NCBI GenBank assembly: GCA_031280115.1
Contig: JAITHF010000268.1
Span: 1 to 8,004 of the forward strand
DNA: 8,004 nucleotides
DNA from: Spirochaetaceae bacterium
Lineage (GTDB): Bacteria > Spirochaetota > Spirochaetia > Treponematales > Breznakiellaceae
Direction of reading: 5' to 3'
A program made the position numbers and the translations under genes. The notes below the pieces were generated by a model that did no database searches, was not told the origin of the DNA, and was given only the letters and a program-made list of their open reading frames with translations. Each line of letters opens with the position of its first letter. The stretch's first letter is position 1. Below are positions 1 through 6,513 of this stretch, piece after piece.

Positions 1-320
1 TCGAGTCGGTGCTGGTGCAGATCGCCGACGCGATTTCCGCAGCCCGCCCCGGTGCCCGGCGGGAAACCCTTGACAATTATATCAAGCGCCTTGAGAACCT
101 TGAGAGCATCGCCGCCGGCTTTGGGGGTGTTGAGAAGTCCTTCGCCATACAAGCAGGCAGGGAGCTGCGGATTATCGTGAACAACGACGCCCTTAACGAT
201 GAGCAGTCCAGGGAGCTTGCCAAGCAGATAGCCAAGAAAATCGAAAACGACCTTCGCTATCCCGGGCGCATTAAAGTAACGATTATCAGGGAGACCCGCA
301 TTATTGAATACGCGCGGTAA
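1..320 (+). CDS. rny: Ribonuclease Y, C-terminal part (5' end outside window)
   Basis: About 105 C-terminal residues of RNase Y, the membrane-anchored endoribonuclease that starts mRNA decay in many bacteria. The reading frame is open from base 3 and ends at TAA 318-320. Family hallmarks are visible: [20 protein letters not shown] near the end of the HD region, then [16 protein letters not shown] and the closing segment [19 protein letters not shown], which closely resembles the end of Bacillus subtilis RNase Y. Full-length members have about 510-520 residues, so the transmembrane anchor, coiled coil, KH domain and HD catalytic residues lie upstream of the window. The GTG at 9 is internal, not the true start. 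The last 17 bases overlap ymdB, which suggests translational coupling; rny-ymdB is a known conserved gene pair. Truncation here is only a window-edge effect. Confidence 0.95.
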   Translation, partial: ESVLVQIADAISAARPGARRETLDNYIKRLENLESIAAGFGGVEKSFAIQAGRELRIIVNNDALNDEQSRELAKQIAKKIENDLRYPGRIKVTIIRETRIIEYAR

Positions 321-1101
321 AGGGGGCGCCGCCCGGGCGCTTATGATAGGAGACGTGGTGGGAGATCCGGGGCTTGAAGCCCTTGAGACCCTCCTTCCCG
401 GCCTTATCCGGGAGCTTGACGCGGATTTCGCGGTGGTAAACGGGGAGAACGCCGCAGGCGGCTTCGGCATGACCGAAGAGGCGCTGGAGCGGATTGCCGC
501 CGCCGGCGCGGACGTGGTTACCTCCGGCAACCACGTCTGGGAGAAGCGGGAGTTTTTTCCCGCCCTGGACCGGGACAGCCGGATACTGCGCCCGGCCAAC
601 TACCCTGCCGGATGCGCCGGCAGGGGCTGGGGCTTTGTTGAAAAGCGCGGCATCCGGTGGCTGGTGGTGAACTTGCAGGGGCGGGATTTGATGCAGGCCG
701 TTGACTGCCCTTTCAGGGCCTTTGACCGGATATGGGAAGAATCAGGCGGCGGGGTAACGCTGGTTGATTTCCACGCGGAAACCACCCGCGAGAAAGAGTG
801 CCTTGGCTATTATGTTGACGGCAGGGCGAGCCTTATCGCCGGAACCCACACCCATATACTGACCGCGGACGAGCGGGTACTGCCCCAAGGCACCGGCTAT
901 ATTACCGACCTGGGCATGACAGGCGCGCAGGGCAGCATTATCGGCATGGACACGAAGGCGTGCGTTGAGCGCGCCAGAACGCAAGTGCTCTGGCGGACCC
1001 CCTGCGCCCAAGGAAGCGGGGCCGTCCAGGGGGTGGCGGCGGACATACACCGCGAAAGCGGCAGGGCGGAGGCTGTTTTCCGCATACACCGCCGGGCCTA
1101 A
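304..1101 (+). CDS. ymdB: YmdB-family metallophosphoesterase (2',3'-cAMP phosphodiesterase family)
   Basis: A 265-residue member of the TIGR00282/YmdB calcineurin-like family. Characterised members hydrolyse 2',3'-cyclic nucleotides at a di-metal site and affect RNase Y-linked gene expression, motility and biofilm formation in Bacillus. All expected metal ligands are present: D17 (IGDVVGDPG), E48 and N49 (NGENAAGG), N76 with catalytic H77 (SGNHVW), H157 (VDFHAE), and H182 and H184 (GTHTH). Other family blocks are RPANYP (96-101), NLQGR (123-127), DCPFRAFD (134-141), TADERVLP (187-194) and YITDLGMTG (199-207). The TTG start at 304 is chosen because AGGGAGA (288-294) lies 9 bases upstream and because the first in-frame ATG (codon 14) would remove most of the first beta strand. 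The TTG start adds about ten residues before the conserved core, which is slightly long. The gene overlaps rny by 17 bases and is followed by a terminator, so it is likely the last gene of the rny transcript. Confidence 0.95.
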   Translation: MNTRGKGGAARALMIGDVVGDPGLEALETLLPGLIRELDADFAVVNGENAAGGFGMTEEALERIAAAGADVVTSGNHVWEKREFFPALDRDSRILRPANYPAGCAGRGWGFVEKRGIRWLVVNLQGRDLMQAVDCPFRAFDRIWEESGGGVTLVDFHAETTREKECLGYYVDGRASLIAGTHTHILTADERVLPQGTGYITDLGMTGAQGSIIGMDTKACVERARTQVLWRTPCAQGSGAVQGVAADIHRESGRAEAVFRIHRRA

Positions 1102-1105
1102 GCGC

Positions 1106-1141
1106 GGGTTTCAGGGGGGATCAGCGGGGTTTCAGCGGGGG
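1106..1141 (+). other. Putative G-quadruplex motif after ymdB
   Basis: Four G-runs lie in the transcribed strand just after the ymdB stop: 1106-1108 (3 G), 1114-1119 (6 G), 1126-1129 (4 G) and 1137-1141 (5 G). The loops are 5, 6 and 7 bases, which meets the usual G3+N1-7 pattern. The two longer loops share TCAGC, so the stretch is also a degenerate direct repeat around GGGTTTCAGC. The fourth run is also the outer part of the 5' arm of the terminator hairpin at 1137-1157, so the two structures cannot form together. Folding is inferred from pattern only. Confidence 0.45.
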
Positions 1142-1168
1142 TTTCATAGAAACCCCCCATTATTTTTT
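1137..1168 (+). terminator. Rho-independent terminator of the rny-ymdB transcript
   Basis: A 9-bp perfect stem pairs GGGGGTTTC (1137-1145) with GAAACCCCC (1149-1157) across the 3-base loop ATA. It is followed by the T-rich tract TTATTTTTT (1160-1168). It lies 36 bases after the ymdB stop and ends 32 bases before the next start codon. Orientation fits plus-strand termination; there is no T tract on the other side. The next gene would then need its own promoter or terminator read-through. Confidence 0.85.
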
Positions 1169-1200
1169 GATTTATTTTTTGATAAGGAGATGGATACGCA

Positions 1201-1806
1201 ATGAAAACAACAGAAAAAACAGGGGCAATGAAAAAAAACGGGGAAACGGGGAAAACAGGGGCGGCAGGGAAAACAGGGAAAAAAATTTTCGCGTTTTTAG
1301 CCGCTGCCCTGGCAGTTGCCGCAAGCGCGCAGGCCCAAGCAGGGGGCCCCAATGCCATAAGCGGCGACGCGGTCCCGCTCATCAAGGGGCTCATCTATAT
1401 TGACGGGGACAGCGAAACCGGCTTTTTCGCCCTCAGCGCCGTGTACGAGCGGCTTATCTTCCCGCATTATACCGTGGGGGGAAGGCTGGACCTTGCCTTC
1501 GGCTCATCCGGCGGGCGGGGCGCCTCCTACTTCGGCTTATCCGCCCACGGGCGCTGGTACCCCCTGTCGGAAACGCTTGAAAAACTGTATTTCGACGTGG
1601 GCTTCGGCTTTAACGCCGCCGGCGTGAATGACGCGGGGGACCTTGCGAGCCTCACCTTGTCCCTGCACGCGGGATACAAACATTTCTTTACGAACATGAT
1701 TTTTGTGGAACCTTCCGTAGGCTACGGGTACAGCAAGGTACACAATTACGTGCCGTTTAGCCCTATGGGCTGGCAGGCCGGCTTAGGCGTGGGCGCGTCT
1801 TTCTAA
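1201..1806 (+). CDS. Small predicted outer-membrane beta-barrel protein
   Basis: A 201-residue predicted outer-membrane protein of unknown function. The start ATG at 1201 follows AAGGAGA (1184-1190) by 10 bases. Residues 1-28 are an unusually long, basic, low-complexity n-region rich in KTG/KNG motifs. A hydrophobic core follows (IFAFLAAALAVAA, about 29-41), then a likely signal peptidase site after AQAQA. The mature part alternates polar and hydrophobic residues in strand-like blocks (FALSAVYERL, TVGGRLDLAFG, FGLSAHGRWYPL, LYFDVGFGFNAAG, LTLSLHAGYKHFF, IFVEPSVGYGYS) and ends GWQAGLGVGASF. A terminal Phe after alternating residues is the classic signal for outer-membrane barrel assembly. About eight strands would fit, as in OmpA/OmpW-sized barrels, but no specific family was recognised. 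The gene follows a terminator, and no clear promoter was found in the 32 bases between them. Homopolymer tracts at its 5' end could make expression phase-variable. Confidence 0.8.
   Translation: MKTTEKTGAMKKNGETGKTGAAGKTGKKIFAFLAAALAVAASAQAQAGGPNAISGDAVPLIKGLIYIDGDSETGFFALSAVYERLIFPHYTVGGRLDLAFGSSGGRGASYFGLSAHGRWYPLSETLEKLYFDVGFGFNAAGVNDAGDLASLTLSLHAGYKHFFTNMIFVEPSVGYGYSKVHNYVPFSPMGWQAGLGVGASF
1231..1285 (+). repeat. A/G simple-sequence tracts at 5' end of the barrel gene
   Basis: Codons 11-29 contain an A8 run (1231-1238), three near-copies of GAAAACAGGG-like units, an A7 run (1279-1285), and G-runs at 1240-1243, 1248-1251, 1258-1261, 1267-1269 and 1276-1278. Loops between the G-runs are 4-6 bases, so the stretch also fits a G-quadruplex pattern. 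The encoded peptide is the KNGETGKTGAAGKTGKK n-region of the signal peptide. Most units are not multiples of three, so slippage would change the reading frame. Confidence 0.6.
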
Positions 1807-1879
1807 CAGGGGGGGCCCGCCCTTATGACGGCAGGTAAGAGCGGAGGGGGGCCGCTATAGCGTATGGAGGAGGATTTTA

Positions 1880-3601
1880 ATGAAGAACTTGAAAAGCCAG
1901 TTTTTTCTTTTATTCACCGGCCTAAGCCTGTTCTCTGCACTGGCCGCCGGCATGGTGATAACTATGCACTATAACCGGTATGTTAAAGATTCATATACCG
2001 CTGTCCTTACCAATGTGGTAACAATGGTGAAGGCCCAATACCCTGAGTTCGCCGACTTTAGACAGCTTATGCAGGATGATAAGGTCGTCTCCGGCAGGTA
2101 TTGGGAGATAGCAGCCGGTTTGAGCGCCGTGATAGAGGCGTTTGATCTTAAATACCTCTATTTTGTGGAAAAGCGGGGGGACGAGTTTGTGGTGCTTATG
2201 GCCGCGGACTCGAACCCTGATGATTATATGGGGGCCTACGGGGAGCCGGAGGATGAACTGGTACGCGCGTACAGCACGAAAACCTTGCAGATAACAAAAC
2301 AGCCGGTTACGACCCAATGGGGAACCCTGGTAACGGCGTTTCTCCCGATTGTCAAAGATGATAAGGCCGCCGGCATTGTGGGCGCCGATTACGATGTCTC
2401 GTATGTGGCAAACCTCAGGCGGCGGGTGGCGGTTGACTTCGCGATCTCCCTGCTGCCGGTTATGCTCATAGCAGGGATTATCGCGTTTGCGTTCTCTTCT
2501 TCAATGACCGTTTCTCTGCAAGAAATCGAACATATCGCCGCGGCTCTGGCTGAGCGGAACTTCGCGGTGAATATCCAGAAATTCAGGCGGGACCAGATCG
2601 GCAATATGCAGCGGGCGCTGCTTAAAATACGGGACAACCTTCAAATTGCCCTTGAGGAACTGGGGGAACACCTTGCGAAGATGACCGGCAGCAGCAGCCG
2701 GCTTAACACGGTTATCTCAGAATCTTCCGACGCCTTAGGGGTGATTACCACTAGTATGGACGCGATCCAGGATAAGGCGGACTCCCAGATGCGCTCAGTA
2801 GACCACACGTCCGCGTCAATAGCGGAAATCGCCGGCTATATCGGCTCCCTGGATCAGGCGGTCAAAACCCAGTCCGCCCGCATTACCGAGTCTTCCGCCG
2901 CGATAGAGCAGATGATAGCCAGCACCGACTCGATACGCTCGGTTGCGGCAGGCACCAGTAAAACAACCGGCGCCCTGAGTGCCTCCTCCGGCGCGGGGCA
3001 TAAAATGCTCTTGCAGCTTGCGGAAGAACTAAAGCGCATCGAGGATCAATCCGCGGCGCTGCAAACCGCGAACAAGACCATCGCGGACATCGCGGGGCAG
3101 ACGAATATCCTTGCTATGAACGCCGCGATAGAGGCGGCCCACGCCGGGGAAGCGGGCAAGGGATTTGCGGTAGTCGCCTCTGAGATACGAAAGCTGGCGG
3201 AACTTTCAGGAAAAGAGTCAGGCTCGGTTTCGGCGGAAATCAAGAAAATGGAGCAGGCTATCGCCCGGATAGGCAACGTTTCTCAGGAAACCGTGAAGGC
3301 TATGGACAGGATATTCACCGAGATAAAGGCTATGGATTCCTCCTTTGAGGTGGTGCGGAACGCGGTGGAAGAGCAGGCCGCCGGCAGTTCCCAGATCTTG
3401 AGCGCTCTTAAAACGATTCAGGATATGACTATGCAGGTACAAGACGGCACCGGAGCGATACATCAAAAGAGCGGCGAGATTCAAAAGGAGATGAGCACCC
3501 TCCAGAAGATTTCTCAAGACTTTACCGGAAGCGTCCATGAGGTCAGGAGCGCCAGCGGAAGCATCGCAAACTTCCTTGAAAACGCCAAGAAAATAATGTA
3601 A
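1880..3601 (+). CDS. Methyl-accepting chemotaxis protein (Cache-like sensor, HAMP, MA domain)
   Basis: A 573-residue transmembrane chemoreceptor that would pass ligand binding outside the cell to CheA/CheW in the cytoplasm. GGAGGAGG (1866-1873) lies 6 bases before the ATG. Domains in order: TM1 about residues 8-29; a periplasmic sensor about 30-183 with Cache-like features ([51 protein letters not shown]); TM2 about 186-207; HAMP about 208-260; and a coiled-coil signalling domain from about 270 to the end. The signalling tip (about 400-443) has the near-invariant [20 protein letters not shown] and [19 protein letters not shown], with M413 where L is usual. Ala/Ser/Gln/Glu-rich heptads flank the tip and would hold the methylation sites. 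The C-terminus (NAKKIM) has no CheR/CheB-tethering pentapeptide. The ligand is unknown, and no che genes are in the window. A small hairpin follows the stop (CAGCC-TCC-GGCTG, 3606-3618), but with only TTT after it this is a weak terminator. Confidence 0.96.
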   Translation: MKNLKSQFFLLFTGLSLFSALAAGMVITMHYNRYVKDSYTAVLTNVVTMVKAQYPEFADFRQLMQDDKVVSGRYWEIAAGLSAVIEAFDLKYLYFVEKRGDEFVVLMAADSNPDDYMGAYGEPEDELVRAYSTKTLQITKQPVTTQWGTLVTAFLPIVKDDKAAGIVGADYDVSYVANLRRRVAVDFAISLLPVMLIAGIIAFAFSSSMTVSLQEIEHIAAALAERNFAVNIQKFRRDQIGNMQRALLKIRDNLQIALEELGEHLAKMTGSSSRLNTVISESSDALGVITTSMDAIQDKADSQMRSVDHTSASIAEIAGYIGSLDQAVKTQSARITESSAAIEQMIASTDSIRSVAAGTSKTTGALSASSGAGHKMLLQLAEELKRIEDQSAALQTANKTIADIAGQTNILAMNAAIEAAHAGEAGKGFAVVASEIRKLAELSGKESGSVSAEIKKMEQAIARIGNVSQETVKAMDRIFTEIKAMDSSFEVVRNAVEEQAAGSSQILSALKTIQDMTMQVQDGTGAIHQKSGEIQKEMSTLQKISQDFTGSVHEVRSASGSIANFLENAKKIM

Positions 3602-3672
3602 CGCCCAGCCTCCGGCTGTTTCAATGGCAGGGGGCGCAGGGGGGCGCGGCAAAAAGTTTTATGCCAACATCC

Positions 3673-3702
3673 TTGACCAAATAATCTGCTTTGTTGTATA
3701 TT
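3673..3702 (+). promoter_or_regulatory. Sigma-70-type promoter for the 3979 gene
   Basis: TTGACC (3673-3678) and TATATT (3697-3702) are separated by 18 bases, in the most A+T-rich part of the intergenic region. Start of transcription would be near 3709. A shifted -10, TGTATA (3695-3700) with a 16-base spacer, is also possible. Confidence 0.65.
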
Positions 3703-3818
3703 AAAAAAGTAGAATAAAATATTACCCGCGCGGAGCGGGAACGTAACGCCTAGGGACAGGCGGCGCCGGCTTTTGGAAACAAGGGTGAAACCGCCGCAGC
3801 AAAACCTGCTTAGAAGTA

Positions 3819-3843
3819 TAGAAGATAAAAGATAGAAGATAAA
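3819..3843 (+). repeat. Short direct repeat in purine-rich leader tract
   Basis: TAGAAGATAAA occurs twice (3819-3829 and 3833-3843), 14 bases apart start to start. A related TAGAAGTA precedes them at 3811. The surroundings are almost all purines. In the transcript this would be an unstructured A/G-rich spacer between structured segments. Confidence 0.6.
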
Positions 3844-3978
3844 GAAAAAGCGGGAAAGTGCGGGAAAATAAGGCAAAAACCTTGGGGGAGTAAGCCGGGC
3901 AAGCCCCAAGCCCCTGCCTTGAGGCACAGGGCAGCCGGCGCAGCTTTGAACTTTTAGTTTGAGGATTAAGGAGTTATT

Positions 3979-4644
3979 ATGCGAACAGACTGGTTACCCA
4001 GCTCCCGTGACGGAATAGTGCGTATGGCGAAGGTCTGGCTGGAAAAGATACGGGAAGCAGGCGCGCCTTGGGAAATACCCCCGTCCTGTCTTGCGAAGTT
4101 TGAGGCGTTTATTTCTAAGGCGGAATCAGCGCTTGGCAAGGCAAAGCAGTCTGAAGCGCGTACTGAGGAGCTTAACGCGCTCTGCCGGGCCGCGTTTGAT
4201 CCGCTTGAAGAGATGATGCGCCAAATGAAGGAGCGCTTTTTCGTGTCCCCGCCGCTTGCCGAAGCGGATTTTATCGCCCTCTTGCTTATGGCTTCCGGCA
4301 GCGCCCCCCCTGACTTTGCCCCGGAGGTTACGGTGGCCCTGTGTGATGATACCCATGTGCAGGCAAAGGCAGCGCCGGCCTCTCCTGTAACAGACCCGCA
4401 TATACTTCATCATGTTGATTTTGCCTACGGGGTGCTGGTAGACGAGCTTTCCGGCAATGTTGACGAGATGCTTACAGTCCCCCTGTGCGCCGATACCCTG
4501 CCGGTGGTGGTCGGCACCCGCCGGCGGGTGCATACTATCGCCCTTCCCGCGAAATGCCGGGGCGTGTATGTGGCGGCGCGGTTTGTCAATGCGGACATGG
4601 AAGCGGGGCCCTGGAGCGATATTACCGCAGGGCCGGCCCTCTGA
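3979..4644 (+). CDS. Hypothetical protein with helical N-terminus and FN3-like C-terminus
   Basis: A 221-residue protein that I cannot assign to a named family. AAGGAG (3968-3973) lies 5 bases before the ATG. There is no signal peptide or membrane segment, so it is probably cytoplasmic. Residues 1-90 look helical, with a WLPSSRDGIVRMAKVWLEKI start, KAESALGKAKQSEARTEELN and FDPLEEMMRQMKERFF; a PPLAEADFIALLL segment follows. Residues about 115-221 look beta-rich (TVALCDD, HHVDFAYGVLVDEL, VVVGTRRRVHTIALP, VYVAARFVNADMEAGPWSDIT). The last block resembles the final strands of fibronectin type III-like folds, where an aromatic/Arg-rich strand is followed by G-PWS. From memory, proteins of this plan occur in other Treponema genomes; this was not checked. 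It stands alone behind its own promoter and a long leader, and converges with the next gene. Confidence 0.8.
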   Translation: MRTDWLPSSRDGIVRMAKVWLEKIREAGAPWEIPPSCLAKFEAFISKAESALGKAKQSEARTEELNALCRAAFDPLEEMMRQMKERFFVSPPLAEADFIALLLMASGSAPPDFAPEVTVALCDDTHVQAKAAPASPVTDPHILHHVDFAYGVLVDELSGNVDEMLTVPLCADTLPVVVGTRRRVHTIALPAKCRGVYVAARFVNADMEAGPWSDITAGPAL

Positions 4645-4670
4645 TATTGCGTGCCTGCGCCGGCTTTTTT
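4629..4670 (+). terminator. Possible terminator at the end of the 3979 gene
   Basis: GCCGGC at 4632-4637 can pair with GCCGGC at 4659-4664, directly followed by TTTTTT (4665-4670). The loop is long (21 bases), and competing folds exist: the perfect palindrome AGGGCCGGCCCT (4629-4640), and GCAGG (4627-4631) with CCTGC (4654-4658). The arm begins inside the coding region, and the T tract abuts the stop codon of the converging gene. No matching T tract serves the minus strand. Confidence 0.5.
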
Positions 4671-5253
4671 AGATACCCTTTTCCAGCGCAAAAAGTTCGT
4701 TAAACAGGCGCTCCGCTTCTTTGTTAAGGAGGCGGAAATGCCCTTGAAGGGAATGGGCGGCAATAATGCCGCCCTGTGTTTTTAAGGGCGTTTCCCGGGG
4801 CCCCAGCCGCACCGCGTCAAGAACCGATTCAGGCACATCCCTTTTCTGTATGCTCGTCCCGTTTCTGCCAAGCGCCGCCTGATCAGCGCAGGTCCAGGGG
4901 ATAGTGTGGGTGACGGTTTCTTTATGGGTATACCGGTAGGTATCCCACATAATAGAATCAATGCCCCGATTGTTCTGCCCGGCCCGGGCGGTAATTGCCG
5001 GCTGGTTTTTCGCGACAACCTCTCTTATATATGTTTCCGCGTCCAGTATCTTTTCAATCTCCATCCGTCCCAGAAGGTACATTTTTCCCTTTGCCACGGT
5101 AACGGGAAATACCGTATCCCCTGCCGCAACCTTGCCAAGGGGAGGCTGGGACCGGTGGGGCCCGCCGAAAATTACCTGCAAAGGCCCTGTATCCCCATTT
5201 TTTACATACGTTTCAATCTTGTCTTTCGGCCAGAAAATTATATACGATGCCAT
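4669..5253 (-). CDS. Conserved-looking hypothetical protein, N-terminus possibly PUA/EVE-like
   Basis: A 194-residue protein of unknown function. An upstream in-frame start (5331) is rejected because a clear promoter lies inside that extension; the ATG at 5251-5253 has AAAGGA 8 bases upstream and would begin about 13 bases after the predicted transcription start. The protein begins MASYIIFWPKDKIETYV. Residues 40-70 (GKVAAGDTVFPVTVAKGKMYLLGRMEIEKI) read as a small beta-barrel in which a statement of a 'GDT-ypVtv-kg-lYligrm' type resembles PUA/EVE-like folds; this is a weak inference. A second conserved-looking part runs from PWTCADQAALGRNGTSIQKRDVP through LDAVRLGPRETPLK to SLQGHFRLLNKEAERLFNELF. 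There is no signal peptide. It converges with the 3979 gene (24 bases between stops) and is divergent from the epimerase gene. Confidence 0.8.
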   Translation of the reverse strand: MASYIIFWPKDKIETYVKNGDTGPLQVIFGGPHRSQPPLGKVAAGDTVFPVTVAKGKMYLLGRMEIEKILDAETYIREVVAKNQPAITARAGQNNRGIDSIMWDTYRYTHKETVTHTIPWTCADQAALGRNGTSIQKRDVPESVLDAVRLGPRETPLKTQGGIIAAHSLQGHFRLLNKEAERLFNELFALEKGI

Positions 5254-5272
5254 AACGCCCGTCCTTTCGGGG

Positions 5273-5301
5273 ATTATATATTTTTTTGCCGGGCCCGGCA
5301 A
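5273..5301 (-). promoter_or_regulatory. Promoter of the minus-strand 5253 gene
   Basis: Read on the minus strand, TTGCCG (5301-5296) and a perfect TATAAT (5278-5273) are 17 bases apart, with an A-rich tract before the -10. The start site would be near 5266, leaving a leader of about 13 bases that includes the AAAGGA ribosome-binding site. This fixes the start codon at 5253. Confidence 0.75.
5286..5301. promoter_or_regulatory. Perfect 16-base palindrome over the -35/spacer (possible operator)
   Basis: TTGCCGGGCCCGGCAA is its own reverse complement. It covers the -35 box and the upstream part of the spacer of the minus-strand promoter, a usual position for a repressor site. No regulator gene is nearby. 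Binding is inferred only from symmetry and position. Confidence 0.45.
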
Positions 5302-5348
5302 TCCCGCCGCCTCTGAGCGCTCCCCCTGCAAAGGGCGCGGGTTAAGGC

Positions 5349-5384
5349 GGCGCCTTGACGGGCGCCTCGGAGCGCCGATACTTT
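5349..5384 (+). promoter_or_regulatory. Possible promoter of the epimerase gene with GGCGCC cluster
   Basis: TTGACG (5355-5360) and TACTTT (5379-5384) are 18 bases apart; the -10 is weak. GGCGCC palindromes flank the -35 (5349-5354 and 5361-5366, 12 bases apart), and a third half, AGCGCC (5371-5376), can pair with the second (GGCGC/GCGCC, loop CTCGGA). The arrangement may be an operator or a G+C-rich coincidence. The leader to the ATG at 5421 would be about 30 bases. Confidence 0.4.
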
Positions 5385-5420
5385 AGGGTATGAGATTATT
5401 TAAAACACGGGAGCAGCAGT

Positions 5421-6293
5421 ATGTATAGACCGGTGGGTATTTTCTACGCTTATTGGACGCAGGAATGGGATGCGGATTTCCTGCCCTTTGTGGACAAGGC
5501 AAAACGACTGGGGTTTGATTTGCTGGAACTCCACGCGGCGGTCCTGTCTGATCGGGACAGGGCGTACCGGCTCAAGGTGAAGAAAGCGGCGGATAACGCG
5601 GGAATCCTCCTCTCCTACGGCATGGGGCTTGCCAAAGCATACGACCTTTCCTCCACCGATGAAGAGACGCGCCTGCGGGGCGTGGGCTTTATGAAGAAAA
5701 TCATCAGCGCAGTGGGGGAAATGGGCGGGGGCCCCATAAGCGGCACCGTACACAGCTACTGGCCCGGGGTGCTGCCAGAGGGCGCGGAGCGCAAAGAGCC
5801 TATGCTTCAGCAGAGCCTTAAAAGTATGCGGGAACTTGCGCCGTTCGCGCTGGATCAGGGGGTTGCCCTCAATGTGGAGGTGATAAACCGCTTTGAGCAG
5901 TTTCTTCTCAATACGTGCGCCGAAGCGCTTTCTTATGTTGCCGCAGTCAACAGCCCGGCGTGCAATATCCTGCTCGACACGTTTCACATGAACATCGAGG
6001 AAGACTCGCTTGAAGGGGCGATCCGTTTGGCAGGCCCCAGGCTCGCCGCGCTCCACTTGGGGGAGCCGAACCGTATGCCTCCGGGCACGGGGCGGATGCC
6101 CTGGGCTGAGATACGGGAGGCGCTGGACAGTATTAACTTTGCGGGCCCCCTTGTTATGGAACCCTTTGTTACCCCGGGAGGCGCGGTGGGGCGGGCTGTC
6201 GGGGTGTGGCGGGAACTTGCGCCGGAGGCGGGCAAGGACGGCCTTGCGGAAAAAGCCGCGGCCTTTGTGAAACAGCGCCTCCGTCCTGCTTAG
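5421..6293 (+). CDS. D-tagatose/D-psicose 3-epimerase family protein
   Basis: A 290-residue TIM-barrel ketose 3-epimerase, which inverts C3 of free ketohexoses (for example fructose/psicose or tagatose/sorbose) using a divalent metal. The sequence closely follows Agrobacterium D-psicose 3-epimerase: FYAYWTQEWDADF at the N-terminus, HSYWP (111-115), NVEVINRFEQFLLNTCAEA, LLDTFHMNIEEDS, LHLGEPNR, GRMPWAEI and VMEPFV. Metal ligands are E153, D186, H212 and E247; E153 and E247 are also the catalytic pair. Substrate-contact residues E159, H189 and R218 are present. The length is normal. The ATG at 5421 has GGGAG (5409-5413) 7 bases upstream. The enzyme is cytoplasmic, with no signal peptide. No sugar transporter or kinase is adjacent, so the physiological sugar cannot be inferred from context. 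The family is certain; the exact substrate is not, since D-tagatose, D-psicose and L-ribulose epimerases share these motifs. Confidence 0.94.
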   Translation: MYRPVGIFYAYWTQEWDADFLPFVDKAKRLGFDLLELHAAVLSDRDRAYRLKVKKAADNAGILLSYGMGLAKAYDLSSTDEETRLRGVGFMKKIISAVGEMGGGPISGTVHSYWPGVLPEGAERKEPMLQQSLKSMRELAPFALDQGVALNVEVINRFEQFLLNTCAEALSYVAAVNSPACNILLDTFHMNIEEDSLEGAIRLAGPRLAALHLGEPNRMPPGTGRMPWAEIREALDSINFAGPLVMEPFVTPGGAVGRAVGVWRELAPEAGKDGLAEKAAAFVKQRLRPA

Positions 6294-6314
6294 GGGCGGA
6301 AAAGGCCGGCCCCC

Positions 6315-6449
6315 TTAGAAATCGCGGTCAAACCCGTATAATCCGGCGCCTTCCGCTTTATGCGCCTTGACCGCGGCGGCTTTCCCGTTTCTTTCTTCAG
6401 GGATTTTCTTCTTCATGTCCGGCATCTTGGTTATGGAAGCCGTACCCAA
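6315..6449 (-). CDS. Possible small basic protein (44 aa, or 36 aa from ATG)
   Basis: A short minus-strand frame in the gap between two larger genes. With the TTG at 6449 it has 44 residues and AGAGGG 5 bases upstream; with the ATG at 6425 it has 36 residues but no good ribosome-binding site. The peptide contains MPDMKKKIPEERNG, then AAAVKAHKAEG, and ends GLYGFDRDF. It is rich in Lys, Ala and Glu, and codon choice resembles its neighbours (GCG/GCC, AAG/AAA, GAA). It lies 64 bases downstream of the secreted-protein gene on the same strand and could share its transcript. No family was recognised. It may be chance; the plus-strand frames here look less protein-like. Confidence 0.35.
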   Translation of the reverse strand: MGTASITKMPDMKKKIPEERNGKAAAVKAHKAEGAGLYGFDRDF

Positions 6450-6513
6450 GAATACCCTCTAAGGCGGTTCCGCCGGTTTCAGCGCCGCTGCCCTCTGCGG
6501 GAGTCTGGCCGGC

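Larger units (their letters stand above)
3602..3978 (+). other. 377-base gene-free region with promoter and long leader
   Basis: No supported gene was found here. In order it holds: a weak hairpin (3606-3618); a near-palindrome GGCA-AAAAGTTTTA-TGCC (3648-3665) just before the promoter; the promoter (3673-3702); a hairpin CCCGC-GCGGA-GCGGG (3725-3739); a hairpin CGCCT-AGGGAC-AGGCG; GCGGCG and CGCCGC arms able to pair across about 25 bases; a purine-rich tract (about 3815-3870); and two G/C-rich hairpins near 3890-3945 (CTTGGGG with CCCCAAG; TGCC-TTGA-GGCA). If transcription starts near 3709, the leader of the 3979 gene is about 270 bases. It did not match a riboswitch class I know, including cobalamin, c-di-GMP-I and fluoride. 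Confidence 0.5.

Noticed and set aside
742..1089. Long minus-strand frames opposite ymdB
   Set aside because: They lie fully inside a confidently identified gene and show no family features; they are shadows in G+C-rich DNA.
1836..1858. Sigma-28-type promoter for the chemoreceptor (TAAG ... GCCGCTAT)
   Set aside because: GCCGCTAT matches 6 of 8 bases of the flagellar -10, but the gap to TAAG is 11 bases instead of about 15, and the -35 is poor.
3740..3800. Cobalamin riboswitch (GGGTGAAACCGCCGCAGC looks like part of the core)
   Set aside because: The rest of the conserved core and the expected spacing are missing, and the downstream gene has no link to cobalamin.
3514..3927. Minus-strand frame of 137 residues covering the chemoreceptor end and intergenic region
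   Set aside because: It overlaps the coding end of the chemoreceptor and the promoter/leader; the peptide is low in recognisable structure, with no good start site.
5254..5331. 26-residue N-terminal extension of the minus-strand 4669-5253 gene
   Set aside because: A TTGCCG-17-TATAAT promoter lies inside the extension, and ATG 5253 has its own ribosome-binding site.
6294..6314. Terminator after the epimerase gene (GGGGC ... GCCCC)
   Set aside because: The stem is only about 5 bp with a long loop and there is no T tract after it.
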